A model generated the notes under the pieces. The model was not told where the DNA came from. It did not search any database and saw only the letters and a list, made by a program, of their open reading frames with translations. The translations under genes were made by a program, and so were the position numbers. From Pseudomonadota bacterium (lineage in GTDB: Bacteria; Desulfobacterota; Desulfovibrionia; Desulfovibrionales; Desulfomicrobiaceae), in contig JAEWKZ010000086.1 of NCBI GenBank assembly GCA_023393525.1, forward strand, positions 15,591 to 79,590: 64,000 nt of DNA, read 5' to 3'. Shown here piece by piece: positions 44,680-55,048 of the stretch (positions are counted from its first letter, which is position 1; every line of letters starts with the position of its first letter).

Positions 44680-45328
44680 TCAGGAACGCCTTTGCGCCAG
44701 GCTGTCCAATTCTTTCAGCACCACGGGCAGGATGCCGTCCACGATGCGCGCCACGCCGTCGGCGTTGGGGTGCAGTCCGTCCTCCAACAGCAGGGCCGGG
44801 TCGGTGATAACCCCATCCAGGAAAAAAGGGTACAGGGCAAGGCCGTGTTTTTCGGCAAGTTCGGGAAACACGTTTTCGAATTGCATGCGATATGCCGCTC
44901 CCCAATTGACCGGAGCCTTCATTCCGGCCAGAATGACCCGGGATCCGGATTCGCGGATCTCCCGGATCATGGCGTCGAGATTCTCGCGCATGCGTCCCGG
45001 ATCCAGTCCGCGCAGGCCGTCATTGGCCCCGAGTTCCAGGATGACCAGATCGGGCTTGTCCTCCAGCGACCAGGCCAGCCGGTCCCGCCCGCCGCTCGAT
45101 GTGTCTCCGGACAGCCCGGCGTTGGTGATGCGCACCCTGGCCCCCTGCTCAAGCAGGCGCTGTTCCAATTGGGCGGCGAACGACTTCGAGGGTGGCAGGT
45201 TGTAGCCGGCGGTCAGGCTGTCGCCGAAGGCCAGGATGTGTATCTCGGGTTCGGCGCAGGCTCCACGGGACGGGCAGAACACAATGGCGGCCATGACCAG
45301 GCTGATACCCCATAAAAGGATGGATGAC

Positions 45329-45330
<2 letters not shown>
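44680..45330 (-). CDS. TesA-like SGNH esterase/lysophospholipase
   Basis: 216 residues with a signal peptide (ILLWGISLVMAAIVFCPSRGACA). SGNH blocks: AFGDSLTAGYNLP (nucleophile serine), ITNAGLSGDTSSGG, ELGANDGLRG and EDGLHPNADG (Asp-His). This matches TesA, a periplasmic thioesterase/lysophospholipase. It is divergent from the YbbA/YbbP-like ABC genes, as in E. coli tesA-ybbAP. Its ATG (45328-45330 complement) overlaps the ABC gene's ATG on the other strand. Confidence 0.9.
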
Positions 45331-46002
<672 letters not shown>

Positions 46003-46006
<4 letters not shown>

Positions 46007-48519
46007 GCGGCCGGGACTGGGTCGTCGCCCTGACCCTGTGCAGGCGGGAGCTGCGCGGAGGCCTGCGCGGCTTCGGCGTGTTTCTGGGCTGCCTGTTCCT
46101 GGGCGTTCTGGCCATCAGCGCCGTGGGCTCACTGGGCCGCGCCCTGGAGGCGGGCCTGGGGGCCGACGCCAAGGCCATCCTCGGTGGAGACGTGAGCGTC
46201 AGCCTGACATCGCGCGACCTGAGCCCGGATGAGGCGGATTATCTGCGCGGTTTCGGGGACCTGGCCCGGACCCTGTCCACGCGCACCATGGCCCGCGCCA
46301 ACGGCGCGTCGGTGCTGGTGGAGCTCAAGGGCGTGGACGCCCTGTATCCCCTCTACGGGACCATGGAGCTTGAAGGCGACGGGGACGTGCAGCGGCTTTT
46401 GGCCGAGCGCGACGGCCTTTTCGGAGCCGTGGTCGATCGGGATCTGCTGACCAGGCTCGGTGTGAGGGTGGGGGACGAGATCGATGCCGGCGAGGCCAGG
46501 TTCCAGGTGCGCGGCGTGATCGTGCGCGAGCCGGACCGGGTCATGGAGTTTTTTTCCCTGGGGCCCCGTCTCATGGTCGGCGCGGAAGGGTTCCTGGCCA
46601 CGGGCCTGTCCCAGGCTGGGAGCCTGTTCCGCGTCGAGTACCTGCTGCGGCTCACGGGACGGGACGTCTCGCGCACGGTCGAATCCATCCGCTCCGCCTA
46701 CCCCGACTCCGGCTGGCGGGTGCGCGACTTCAACCGCGCCGCGCCGCGCATCAGCACCATTCTGGATCGGCTGCGCACGGATCTGACCCTGGTCGGCCTG
46801 GGCGCGCTGCTGGTCGGGGGCCTGGGCATCGCCGGAGGGGTGCGCGGGTATCTGGGCGGGAGGCTCGCGCACATGGCGGCCATGAAGTGCATGGGCGGAC
46901 CCTCCCGCGTCCTGTTCGCCTCCTACCTCATGCAGGTCCTGTTTCTGGGCGGCGTGGGGGCCCTGGCGGGCATGGCCGGAGGAAGCCTGGTGCCGTGGCT
47001 GGCCGGGCGTTTCTTCGCGGACATCCTGCCCATCCAGGCCCAAGGCGGCCTGTACCCGGCCCCGCTGATTCAGGCCGCGCTCTTCGGCCTGATCACGACC
47101 CTGGCCTTCTCCATGCCGCCGCTTTTTCGCGCCGTGATGGTCAGCCCTTCGGGGATCTTTCGCGGGTACATCGCCGCCGACACGGGTCGTATGCCCCGAG
47201 CGGCGATCCTGCCCACGGCGGCGGCTTTCGCCGTGCTGGCGGCCATGGTCTTCCAGTTCGCCGGGGATACGAAGCTCGCAGGCTGGTTCGTGGGCGGCAC
47301 GGTCGGGGCCTGGCTACTGTTCAAGGGACTGGCCCGGGCCATCCGCTGGCTGGCGGGCAAGGCTCCGCGCCTGCCCTGGGCGAGCTGGCGCATCGGCGTG
47401 GCCAACATCCACCGCCCCGGCTCGCCCGGAGTGAGCCTGGTCTTCGCCCTGGGCTTCGGCCTCACGGCCCTGGTGGCCGTGGTCATGGTCAACGTCAGCC
47501 TGACCCGGGCCCTGACTGCCGAGCTGGCCCAGGAGGCTCCCGCCTTCTTCTTCATGGACATCCGCCCCGATCAGGTCGGTGACTTCCGGGCCCTGGTCGC
47601 AGGCGAGCCGGGGGTGAACAGGCTGGATCTGCGACCCATGATCCGTGGCCGCATCGTGCGTATCGCCGGGGTCCCCGTGGAGAACGCCGCAGTGTCCGAG
47701 GAGGTTTCCTGGGCCGTGCGCGGCGACCGGGGGCTCTCCTACAGCCGGGACTTCCCGTCCGGCAGCACTCTGCTGCGCGGGCAGTGGTGGAACGGGGACT
47801 ACGACGGCCCGCCGCTCATCTCCCTGACCTCGGATCTGGCCGAAGGCTTTGGCGTGGATCTGGGCGACACCCTGACCGTCAACGTCCTGGGCCGCAACAT
47901 CACCGGCACCATATCGAGCATCCGCGAGGTCGATTGGCGCACCCTGGCCATGCAGTTCGCCGTCATCTTCTCTCCCGGCACCCTGGACAGGGCCCCGCAG
48001 ACCTGGCTCGGTGCGGCCTATGGGCAGGGCGGCGAGGACGGACTCTTCGCCCGCGTCACCGCCGCCTATCCCGAGGTGGCCGTGATCACCATCCGCGAGG
48101 TCCTGGACAGCGCGGCCATGCTCATGCAACGCACGGCCCGCATCTTCCAGGTCATGGCCGGAGTGGCCCTGCTGGTGGGGTTTCTGGTCCTGGCCGGAGC
48201 CTTCTCGGCGGACCAGCACCGCCGAATCTACGACAGCGTCATCTACAAGGTCTGCGGGGCCACCCGCCGCGACATCCTGTCCATCCTCGTGGCCGAGTTC
48301 TCCCTGGCCGGCCTCTTCACCGGCCTGGGCAGCCTGATCCTTGGCACGCTCACGGCATGGGGCGTGGTCCAGGGCCTGCTCAAGATGCGTTTCGCTCCGG
48401 ATCTGTCCACCGGCCTTTTGACCGTGCTGGCCGGGGTCGGCATCTCCCTGGTCATGGGCCTGCTTGGCACCTGGCGGGTGCTGGGCAAGAAGGCTTCTCC
48501 GTTTTTGCGCAACGAATGA
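46003..48519 (+). CDS. FtsX-like ABC permease, YbbP-like
   Basis: 838 residues with about ten membrane helices: one at the N-terminus, a cluster in the middle (two FtsX modules) and three at the C-terminus, with two large periplasmic domains. This ten-helix plan with duplicated FtsX domains matches YbbP. Partner of the adjacent YbbA-like ATPase. Next to a TesA-like esterase it may take part in envelope lipid or hydrophobic-compound handling; the exact function is not established. Confidence 0.9.
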
Positions 48520-48612
48520 GGCCCTGATCGCGGCATCTGTCCTTTCTTCGGCGCTTCATGTTTGCCTTTGGCAGTAATGATCTGTATTGAAAAAGGAAGA
48601 TAACCCTATTTT

Positions 48613-48622
48613 CATACGTATG
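48613..48622. promoter_or_regulatory. 10-base palindrome upstream of the vWA operon
   Basis: CATACGTATG is a perfect palindrome in the AT-rich 128-base gap before the vWA gene, 26 bases before its start codon. It could be an operator for the long envelope operon; a convincing -10/-35 pair was not found. Confidence 0.3.
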
Positions 48623-48647
48623 TCCCTAACGTCAGTCAGGAGGAGAC

Positions 48648-50753
48648 ATGGTCCGTTTCCCAGCTTTTGTGCGCAGGATACTTTGCATGAGCGTGGTTCT
48701 GGCCCTAACGGTCCTGTGCGGTCCCAGCCAGGCCGAGCTGTCCGATCTGGAAGGAACCCAGGGTCACGCGCCCTCCGACGGCCTCTCCGCCCTCGAGGGC
48801 ACGGCGGGACATGCGGATGCCGGGACGCCTCCCGTCGACGACGGCATTGCGTGCCAGCCCGGAGCGCCTTGCCTGGAGACGGCCACGCAGCAGCCCCTGC
48901 GGGTCCTGCCGCGCCCTTTCTCAAGCATCTACCGGGACGCGGCCGCCGACCAGGAAGCGGTGGTCACGGCCAACGTTGCGGCCTTCAAGCCGCTTTACGT
49001 CTTTGATCGAAAGGATCTGGATCTGACCCGGCCCGAGGAGCCCCGGGGCTGGTATCAGGTGGGTCGTACGCGCGCGGCGGCGGAAGGCTGGATGCAGGCC
49101 AAGGACGTTCTCGAATGGCGGCAGGCCCTGCTGGTTTCCTACACCCATCCGGGCAACGAGCTTGAAGGGCGCAGCCCCGTGCTCATGTTCCGCGATCGTT
49201 CCGCCCTGGAGGCCATCGTCGACGATATGGACATGGCGGGCAAGGCCAAGACCCTCTACGAGGGCGTCGCGGCCGGCAACATTCCCGACGCCGTGGTCAG
49301 CATGGAGCCCAAGCGCTTCGTCGACATCACCAAGCAGTTCTACGTCCTGCCCATATTGCAGTGGTCCCAGACCCAGATAAACGGCGACGACGTCCGCCTT
49401 CTGCAGGTAGCGGCGGCAGTGCCGGGCGCACGCGGGGCCGACACGGTGGGCAACGCCGACTACCTCGAACAGGCCCAGGTGGGCCGCGGCGAGGGCGGCG
49501 CGGTCATGCGCGACGTCAAGACCGACATCGTCTTCGTCATCGACACCAGTCGCAGCATGCAGCCCTTCATCGACATGACCCGCGAGGCCGTGGCGCAGAT
49601 GAGCAGGCAGTTCAGCGCCGAGACGGCGGATCGGTTCCGTTTCGGCCTGGTGGTCTACCGCGATTCGCTGGAAGCCGCCCCGCAGCTGGAATACGTGACC
49701 CGCAACCTCACGCCCGAGCTTGTCAGCGCCGACCAGCTTGTCGGCCTGCTGGAGAAGGATGGCGGGGCCACGGCCGTGGGCAGCGTGGACTACGCCGAGG
49801 AGGCCTTCGCCGGGGTGGATGTGGCCCTGCATTCGAAATGGCGCGAGGGCGCGCTTCGTTTCGTCATTCTTTTGGGTGATGCCAGCTCGCATCCCAAGGG
49901 GCACAAGCAGAACACGACCGGCAAGGACGAGACCGACCTGCGCCGCGAGTACGACGACGCACAGGTCCATCTGTTCGCCATCCACCTGCAGGACCCCCGC
50001 GCCAAGGAGGACCACCCGCGCGCCCTGGCCCAGTTCAGTCATCTGGCGCGGGTGCGCGGCGACGAGTCCAGCTCGGCCATCAAGGAGGTCAACGCCTTCG
50101 AAGAGGGTGAATACCGGGCCCTGGCCGAGCACCTGACCGGGCGCATCAACACGTTGCTCAGCCAGACCATGGGCGGACAGCCCACCGACGCGGCGGCCCC
50201 CCTGGCCGAGTTCGACAAGCTCTGGGAGGCGGCCCTCATCGAGTACGTGGGCAAGGACGCCAACCCGCCCAAGGACATCGTGGCCTGGGCCATGGACCGG
50301 GATCTGATCAATCCTGCCGACAAGGCCCTGGACGTGCGCGTTCTGGTCACGCGCGAGCAGCTCTCGTCCCTGGCCCAGACCCTGGATCAGGTGGTGCAGG
50401 CCGTCATGCGCGCCCAGGTCACCCAGGGGCAGTTCTTCGAGGCCCTGCAAGGCGTGGCCGGGCAGGCCATGAAGCGTCCCGAGGATCTGGGCGGGGCGGT
50501 GCGCCTGGCCGAAACAGGGCTGCTCCCGGCCTTCATCCAGAGCCTGCCGTACAAGAGCGACATCCTGGCCCTGACCGACGACATGTTCGCCAGCATGACG
50601 GCCGAGCAGCGCTCGCAGCTGGAGTGGAGCATCCTGGCCAAGCTCGACCAGTACCGGACCATCAACGAGCAGGTCGATGCCTGGTTCCGCGTCAACGACA
50701 CGGACCCCGATCAGGACATGGTCTATCCGCTGCACCTGGACTATCTGCCTTAG
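48648..50753 (+). CDS. Secreted von Willebrand A protein resembling the periplasmic part of PpkA
   Basis: 701 residues; GGAGGAG precedes ATG 48648. A signal peptide (ILCMSVVLALTVLCGPSQA) leads to a mature N-terminus with a short tandem repeat (LSDLEGTQGHA, then LSALEGTAGHA). An SH3-like region (~100-160) with GWYQVGRTRAAAEGWMQA is followed by the vWA domain: MIDAS D299-T-S301-R-S303 in VFVIDTSRSMQPFIDMTREAV, GGATAVGSVDYAEEAF, and D411 in LLGDASSHP. The vWA text closely recalls the periplasmic domain of T6SS kinase PpkA. A helical C-terminal ~200 residues follow. No kinase domain or membrane helix beyond the signal. It heads the envelope operon, 8 bases before a TagT-like ATPase. Confidence 0.85.
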   Translation: MVRFPAFVRRILCMSVVLALTVLCGPSQAELSDLEGTQGHAPSDGLSALEGTAGHADAGTPPVDDGIACQPGAPCLETATQQPLRVLPRPFSSIYRDAAADQEAVVTANVAAFKPLYVFDRKDLDLTRPEEPRGWYQVGRTRAAAEGWMQAKDVLEWRQALLVSYTHPGNELEGRSPVLMFRDRSALEAIVDDMDMAGKAKTLYEGVAAGNIPDAVVSMEPKRFVDITKQFYVLPILQWSQTQINGDDVRLLQVAAAVPGARGADTVGNADYLEQAQVGRGEGGAVMRDVKTDIVFVIDTSRSMQPFIDMTREAVAQMSRQFSAETADRFRFGLVVYRDSLEAAPQLEYVTRNLTPELVSADQLVGLLEKDGGATAVGSVDYAEEAFAGVDVALHSKWREGALRFVILLGDASSHPKGHKQNTTGKDETDLRREYDDAQVHLFAIHLQDPRAKEDHPRALAQFSHLARVRGDESSSAIKEVNAFEEGEYRALAEHLTGRINTLLSQTMGGQPTDAAAPLAEFDKLWEAALIEYVGKDANPPKDIVAWAMDRDLINPADKALDVRVLVTREQLSSLAQTLDQVVQAVMRAQVTQGQFFEALQGVAGQAMKRPEDLGGAVRLAETGLLPAFIQSLPYKSDILALTDDMFASMTAEQRSQLEWSILAKLDQYRTINEQVDAWFRVNDTDPDQDMVYPLHLDYLP

Positions 50754-50761
50754 GAGGGCCC

Positions 50762-51517
50762 GTGTCCGGCATGCCGCCCATGGTCCGCCTGGAGGGACTG
50801 GTCAAGACGCGCAGCCAGAGCGAAAGCGTCTTCGAGCTGCGTGTGCCGTCCTTCGAGGTCGGGCCGGGACGCATGGTGGCGGTCATCGGCGAGAGCGGGT
50901 GCGGGAAAAGCACCCTGCTCGACATCCTGGCCCTGGTCATGGAGCCGACCACGGTGACGCGTTTCGAGGTCGTCACCGGCCCTTCGATTCCTCCCGTCGA
51001 CGCGGCGGCCTTGTGGGCCAATGGCGACGAGGCCGCCCTGGCCGCCCTGCGGCGGGACAACTTCGGCTACGTCCTGCAGACCGGCGGCCTGCTTCCTTTC
51101 CTCGACGTGCGTCAGAACATCCTGTTGCCCGGCAGCTTGAACGGCGGGCGTGTCCCGTCGGAGCGGATCGAGGCTTTGGCCGTGGGCATGGGCGTGGCCG
51201 GATGCCTGGACCGCATGCCCGCCTCCCTGTCCATCGGCCAGCGCCAGCGCGTGGCCATCCTGCGCGCCCTGGCCCATGGTCCGCGCCTGGTTCTGGCCGA
51301 CGAGCCCACGGCCGCCGTGGACAAGGGCCGGGCCCGGTCCATCATGGACGACATGCACCGCCTGGCCCGGGACGAATCCGTGGCCGTGGTGGTGGTCACC
51401 CATGACGTGGACCTGGTCATGGACCGCGCCGACCTGACCTACACCTTTGATCTCGAACACGAGTCCGACAGCGTGACCCGCTCCGTGTGCCGACCCGTGA
51501 CGGGGGGGGTGCCATGA
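50762..51517 (+). CDS. ABC ATPase, TagT/LolD-like
   Basis: 251 residues from GTG 50762 with GGAGGG upstream. Walker A GESGCGKST (43-51), Walker B LVLADEPTAAVD and VVVTHDVDL are intact; the signature is LSIGQRQRVAI instead of LSGGQ. The region between Walker A and the Q-loop is longer than in LolD (EVVTGPSIPPVDAAALWANG). In P. aeruginosa, TagT and TagS form an ABC complex required to activate PpkA in the T6SS threonine-phosphorylation pathway. Its stop overlaps the permease start (ATGA). Confidence 0.88.
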   Translation: MSGMPPMVRLEGLVKTRSQSESVFELRVPSFEVGPGRMVAVIGESGCGKSTLLDILALVMEPTTVTRFEVVTGPSIPPVDAAALWANGDEAALAALRRDNFGYVLQTGGLLPFLDVRQNILLPGSLNGGRVPSERIEALAVGMGVAGCLDRMPASLSIGQRQRVAILRALAHGPRLVLADEPTAAVDKGRARSIMDDMHRLARDESVAVVVVTHDVDLVMDRADLTYTFDLEHESDSVTRSVCRPVTGGVP

Positions 51518-53346
51518 GCGCCGGGCCCTTGCGGCGCATTCCGTTCCTGGCCGCGGCCCATCTGCGTCACGAGTGGGTCCTGACCCTGTGTCTGGTCATC
51601 GCCCTGGCCGCCGTCATTTCGCCGCTCTTGGTTCTGCTTGGTCTCAAGCACGGCACCATCCAGACCCTGCGCGAGCGCCTGGTGGAAGATCCGGTCTTCC
51701 GGGAGATCCGGCCCACCCAGACCCGGGAGTTCGCTCCTGCGTGGTTCGAAGACCTGGCCGCCTGGCCCGGCGTGGGCTTTCTGACACCGACCATCCTGCC
51801 CCTGTCCTCCGTCCTTTCCGTCGTCCTTCCGGATACTTCCGGCACCACGCTCTTCGACCTCATCCCTACGGCTCCCGGCGACCCACTGCTTCTGGAGAAC
51901 GGCGGGACCGTGCCCGGCGAAGGCGAGGTCGCGCTGACGGCCGAAGCCGCCCGGCTTGCCGGAGTCGTGGTCGGTGACGAGATCGCGGCCCGGGTGACCC
52001 GTTCCCGGGGCGGGCGCGGCGAGGCGGTGGAGGCACGGCTGCGGGTCGCCGCCGTGCTGGACCAGCGGGCAGGTTCCCTGCCGAGGGTCTATGCGCCATT
52101 GTCCTTCGTGCTGGACGTGGAGGCCTACAAGGAGGGCTACGCGGCCCCGGCGCGGGGTTGGGCGGGAGAAACCCCGCAGCCCTATCCGAGCTACGACGGG
52201 GCGGTGCTCCTGCTGCCCGCGCCCTTGCAGCCCATCGTGCGTTCGGGCCTGGCCATCAACACCGGCTTTGGCCGCGTCACGGAGATCACTGCCGAGCGCG
52301 TGCGGGAGCTGCTTGGCATCGTGCCGCCGGATGGGTTCGCCTGCTATGAATTGCCCGCTCCCGGCCAGCCCGTGACCGCTTCCAGCATCCGCGCCGTGGA
52401 ACAGAAGCTGCGGGGCCATTCCCGCGTTTTGTTGCCGTACGTCCGCGACGCGCTGCTGCGCGCGGGCGATCGCGAGCTGCGCCCCGTGGGCCTGTCCCTG
52501 GACGAGAGCCAGGCGGCCCTGTTGGGGCTTGAACCGACGCCCTGGCCAGGATTCAGCGGTCGTTTGCCGGAAGGCGGGGCGATCCTTAACAGCCTGTGGC
52601 CGAATGCCGATGCCTTGGGCCAGGGCGAGGCCGTGGCCGTGCGCGCTCCGGGCCTGGCGGATGTCGATTTTTTTCTGCGCGTGGCCGGGGAAACCGTCCT
52701 TGACCGTCCGGTGGTCCCGGTGGAGCTTCTGGGCGTGTTGCGCACGGCCTCCCAGCGCGCCGTGGCCTTTGACCCCGATTCCGAATCCTTCCGCATGGCC
52801 AGGGGCGGGTTTCGGGGCTTTCGGCTCTACGCCGCGAGCATCGACGACGTGCCGGAACTGTATCGCAGGCTCAAGGAGCAGGGCGTGGAGGTCGTGGCCG
52901 AGGTGGAGGCCATCGAGCGTATCCGCGTTCTGGACCAGGGTCTTTCCAGACTTTTCTGGCTCATCGCGACCCTGGGGCTCTTTGGCGGGACCGGCGTGCT
53001 CGTGGCCAGCCTGTACGCCGCCGTGGAGCGGCGGCGCAGGGACCTGGGGGTGCTGCGGCTTCTGGGCTTCGCCAGGCGGCACGTCTTCTTTTTTCCCATG
53101 GCCCAAGGCCTTATCATCGCGACGCTGGGGCTTGCGGCCGGATTCGTCGGATACGCAGTCCTGGCCGGGGCCATCGACCGCGCCTTCGCCATGGACCTCG
53201 CTCCGGGGGAGGCGTTCTGCATCCTGCCGGGAGGCTATGTCCCCTTCTTCTGCCTTTCAACCCTCGCCCTGGCGTCCCTGGCGTCCCTGGCTGCCGCCTG
53301 GCGGGCAACGTGCATCGATCCTGCGGAGGTCATTCGTGAGCAGTGA
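51514..53346 (+). CDS. FtsX-like ABC permease, TagS-like
   Basis: 610 residues. One N-terminal membrane helix (WVLTLCLVIALAAVISPLLVLLG), a periplasmic domain of about 430 residues, then three C-terminal helices with the FtsX/MacB core GVLVASLYAAVERRRRDLGVLRLLG. This four-helix MacB/LolC plan suits mechanotransmission or lipoprotein extraction. It pairs with the TagT-like ATPase, and its 3' end overlaps the FGE-fold gene by 11 bases. Confidence 0.88.
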   Translation: MSAGPLRRIPFLAAAHLRHEWVLTLCLVIALAAVISPLLVLLGLKHGTIQTLRERLVEDPVFREIRPTQTREFAPAWFEDLAAWPGVGFLTPTILPLSSVLSVVLPDTSGTTLFDLIPTAPGDPLLLENGGTVPGEGEVALTAEAARLAGVVVGDEIAARVTRSRGGRGEAVEARLRVAAVLDQRAGSLPRVYAPLSFVLDVEAYKEGYAAPARGWAGETPQPYPSYDGAVLLLPAPLQPIVRSGLAINTGFGRVTEITAERVRELLGIVPPDGFACYELPAPGQPVTASSIRAVEQKLRGHSRVLLPYVRDALLRAGDRELRPVGLSLDESQAALLGLEPTPWPGFSGRLPEGGAILNSLWPNADALGQGEAVAVRAPGLADVDFFLRVAGETVLDRPVVPVELLGVLRTASQRAVAFDPDSESFRMARGGFRGFRLYAASIDDVPELYRRLKEQGVEVVAEVEAIERIRVLDQGLSRLFWLIATLGLFGGTGVLVASLYAAVERRRRDLGVLRLLGFARRHVFFFPMAQGLIIATLGLAAGFVGYAVLAGAIDRAFAMDLAPGEAFCILPGGYVPFFCLSTLALASLASLAAAWRATCIDPAEVIREQ

Positions 53347-55021
53347 CGGTTTGTGGAAGCGGCGTCTGTCCGCGACGGTTCTCTTTCTGGCGCTTTGCCT
53401 CGCGACGGCAATCCCTGCTTTGGCCGAGGCTCCCGCGCCGACCCCGTACAACCCCAAGCCGGCCGAGGGGGACCTGGTCCTGCCCATGCCCGGCGAGGCG
53501 GAGATGGTGTTCCGCCGGGCGCGGGTTCCGGGCAAGGGCTTCTGGGGCGATCAGCGCCGCATCATCCAGATCGGCGACGCCTCGGGCGGCATCTTCGAGG
53601 GCCTGCAACGGACCCAGATCAGCGGCTCCTTTCCGGCGGGAGAGGATGGAACCTGGGAAATCGTCCTGGGCAAGTACGAATTGACGAAAGGGCAATTCGC
53701 GGCGGTCATGGGCATGGAAGCCCTTCTGGCCGCCAGCGGCGACCCCGAGGATCAAAAGCTGCCGACCCTCCAGGGCCGGGCCTTGCGTGACGCCCTGATG
53801 AAGCCTCTGACCTACGTCGGTCATGGCGACGTCGCGGAGTTCATCCGCCGCTACAACCTGTGGCTTTTCGATCCGGCCCACCCCGAACGCCTGGCCGCCA
53901 TGCCCAGGCTGGGCGGCGTGCCCGGTTTTCTGCGGCTGCCCACGGAGGACGAGTGGGAATACTGCGCGCGGGGCGGGCTTTCGGCCATCCAGGCCGGGAC
54001 TTTTGACGACCGGCTGCCCTTCGCGGCCCCCAAGACCGACGAGTTCGCCTGGCATCTGGGCAACGCCAAGCACCAGCTCCGTCCCGTGGGCCTGCGCCAG
54101 CCCGACGCGCACGGCCTGCACGATCTTTTCGGCAACGCCCAGGAAATGACCTCCGGCCTGTTCCGTCCCGAGATATGGCAGGGCAAGCCCGGCGGGGTGC
54201 CCGTGCGCGGCGGCAGCGTGTCCACTCCGGCGGCGGACCTGCGCAGCTCCCTGCGCGCGGAACTCGATGTGTACGCCTGGAACGCCGACGAGAAGAAGGT
54301 CGAGGAGCGCAAATCCTTCAACACCGGCGCGCGGCTGGCCATCGGTGCCAACGTCGTGGTCGGCACGGCCCAGCGCGGCGAACTCGAGAAAGAGTACGAG
54401 GCCTACAAGGCCGACCTGCGAAAGACCATGCCCGTTGGCCGCACCCTCGATAATCTGGTCAGTCAGGCCTCGGTCCAGATCGGCGCGGCCGACCCCATCA
54501 TCGAGCGCCTGATCAAGGACAATCCGGCCCTCAAGGAGCCCCTGGGGGCGGTTCAGTCCACCCTGGACAAGGCCAGGGAGCGCCTTGAACTGGCCCAGCG
54601 CGAGAGCGCGCGCAGCCTGGCCCAGGACGCGGCCCGCAACGGGGTCAACCTGTCGGTCTATCTGTCCCGCCTGGAGCGGCTGACGGAAACGCTGACCCTG
54701 GCCAAGGAACTTGCCGAGACCTCGACGCGCTACCAGGAGCAGGTCGCGGCGGTGGAGAAGTCCATGGCCGAGCTTGAGAAGGCGCTGGGCGAGCAGATGC
54801 AGGGCTACAAGGACAAGATCGGGACCCTGGGCGAGTACGAGAAGGCCTACATCGACTTCGCCTTCACGGAGCTTGAGGCCCGGGAAATGACCAAACGCGA
54901 ACGTCTGGTCATGAAGCTGCTCAAAGGGCACGCCCGGAACTTCGCGGAGCAGCGCCGGGCGGACACCGATCTTTGGCTGGAGGAGTTCCGCAAGGGCTTC
55001 GCCGAATTTTCAGATTCATAA
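53336..55021 (+). CDS. Secreted FGE/SUMF1-fold protein with coiled-coil extension, TagR-like
   Basis: 561 residues from GTG 53336 with GGAGG upstream and a signal peptide (ATVLFLALCLATAIPALA). The formylglycine-generating-enzyme fold covers ~75-345: LGKYELTKGQFAAVMG, RLPTEDEWEYCARGG (200-214), AWHLGNAKHQLRPVG, GLHDLFGNAQEMTSG, VRGGS and a closing FNTGARLAI. The active-site cysteine pair of true FGE is not seen, so it is probably a binding domain, as in TagR, the periplasmic activator of PpkA. Unlike a minimal TagR it carries ~210 residues of C-terminal coiled coil (AAVEKSMAELEKALGEQ and similar heptads). It follows the TagS-like gene with overlap. Confidence 0.86.
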   Translation: MSSDGLWKRRLSATVLFLALCLATAIPALAEAPAPTPYNPKPAEGDLVLPMPGEAEMVFRRARVPGKGFWGDQRRIIQIGDASGGIFEGLQRTQISGSFPAGEDGTWEIVLGKYELTKGQFAAVMGMEALLAASGDPEDQKLPTLQGRALRDALMKPLTYVGHGDVAEFIRRYNLWLFDPAHPERLAAMPRLGGVPGFLRLPTEDEWEYCARGGLSAIQAGTFDDRLPFAAPKTDEFAWHLGNAKHQLRPVGLRQPDAHGLHDLFGNAQEMTSGLFRPEIWQGKPGGVPVRGGSVSTPAADLRSSLRAELDVYAWNADEKKVEERKSFNTGARLAIGANVVVGTAQRGELEKEYEAYKADLRKTMPVGRTLDNLVSQASVQIGAADPIIERLIKDNPALKEPLGAVQSTLDKARERLELAQRESARSLAQDAARNGVNLSVYLSRLERLTETLTLAKELAETSTRYQEQVAAVEKSMAELEKALGEQMQGYKDKIGTLGEYEKAYIDFAFTELEAREMTKRERLVMKLLKGHARNFAEQRRADTDLWLEEFRKGFAEFSDS

Positions 55022-55048
55022 AATGAACATTTTCAGGAGGATGACGTG

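Noticed and set aside
53336..55021. True formylglycine-generating enzyme (sulfatase activator)
   Set aside because: The catalytic cysteine pair is not visible and no sulfatase gene is adjacent; the TagR-like context fits better.
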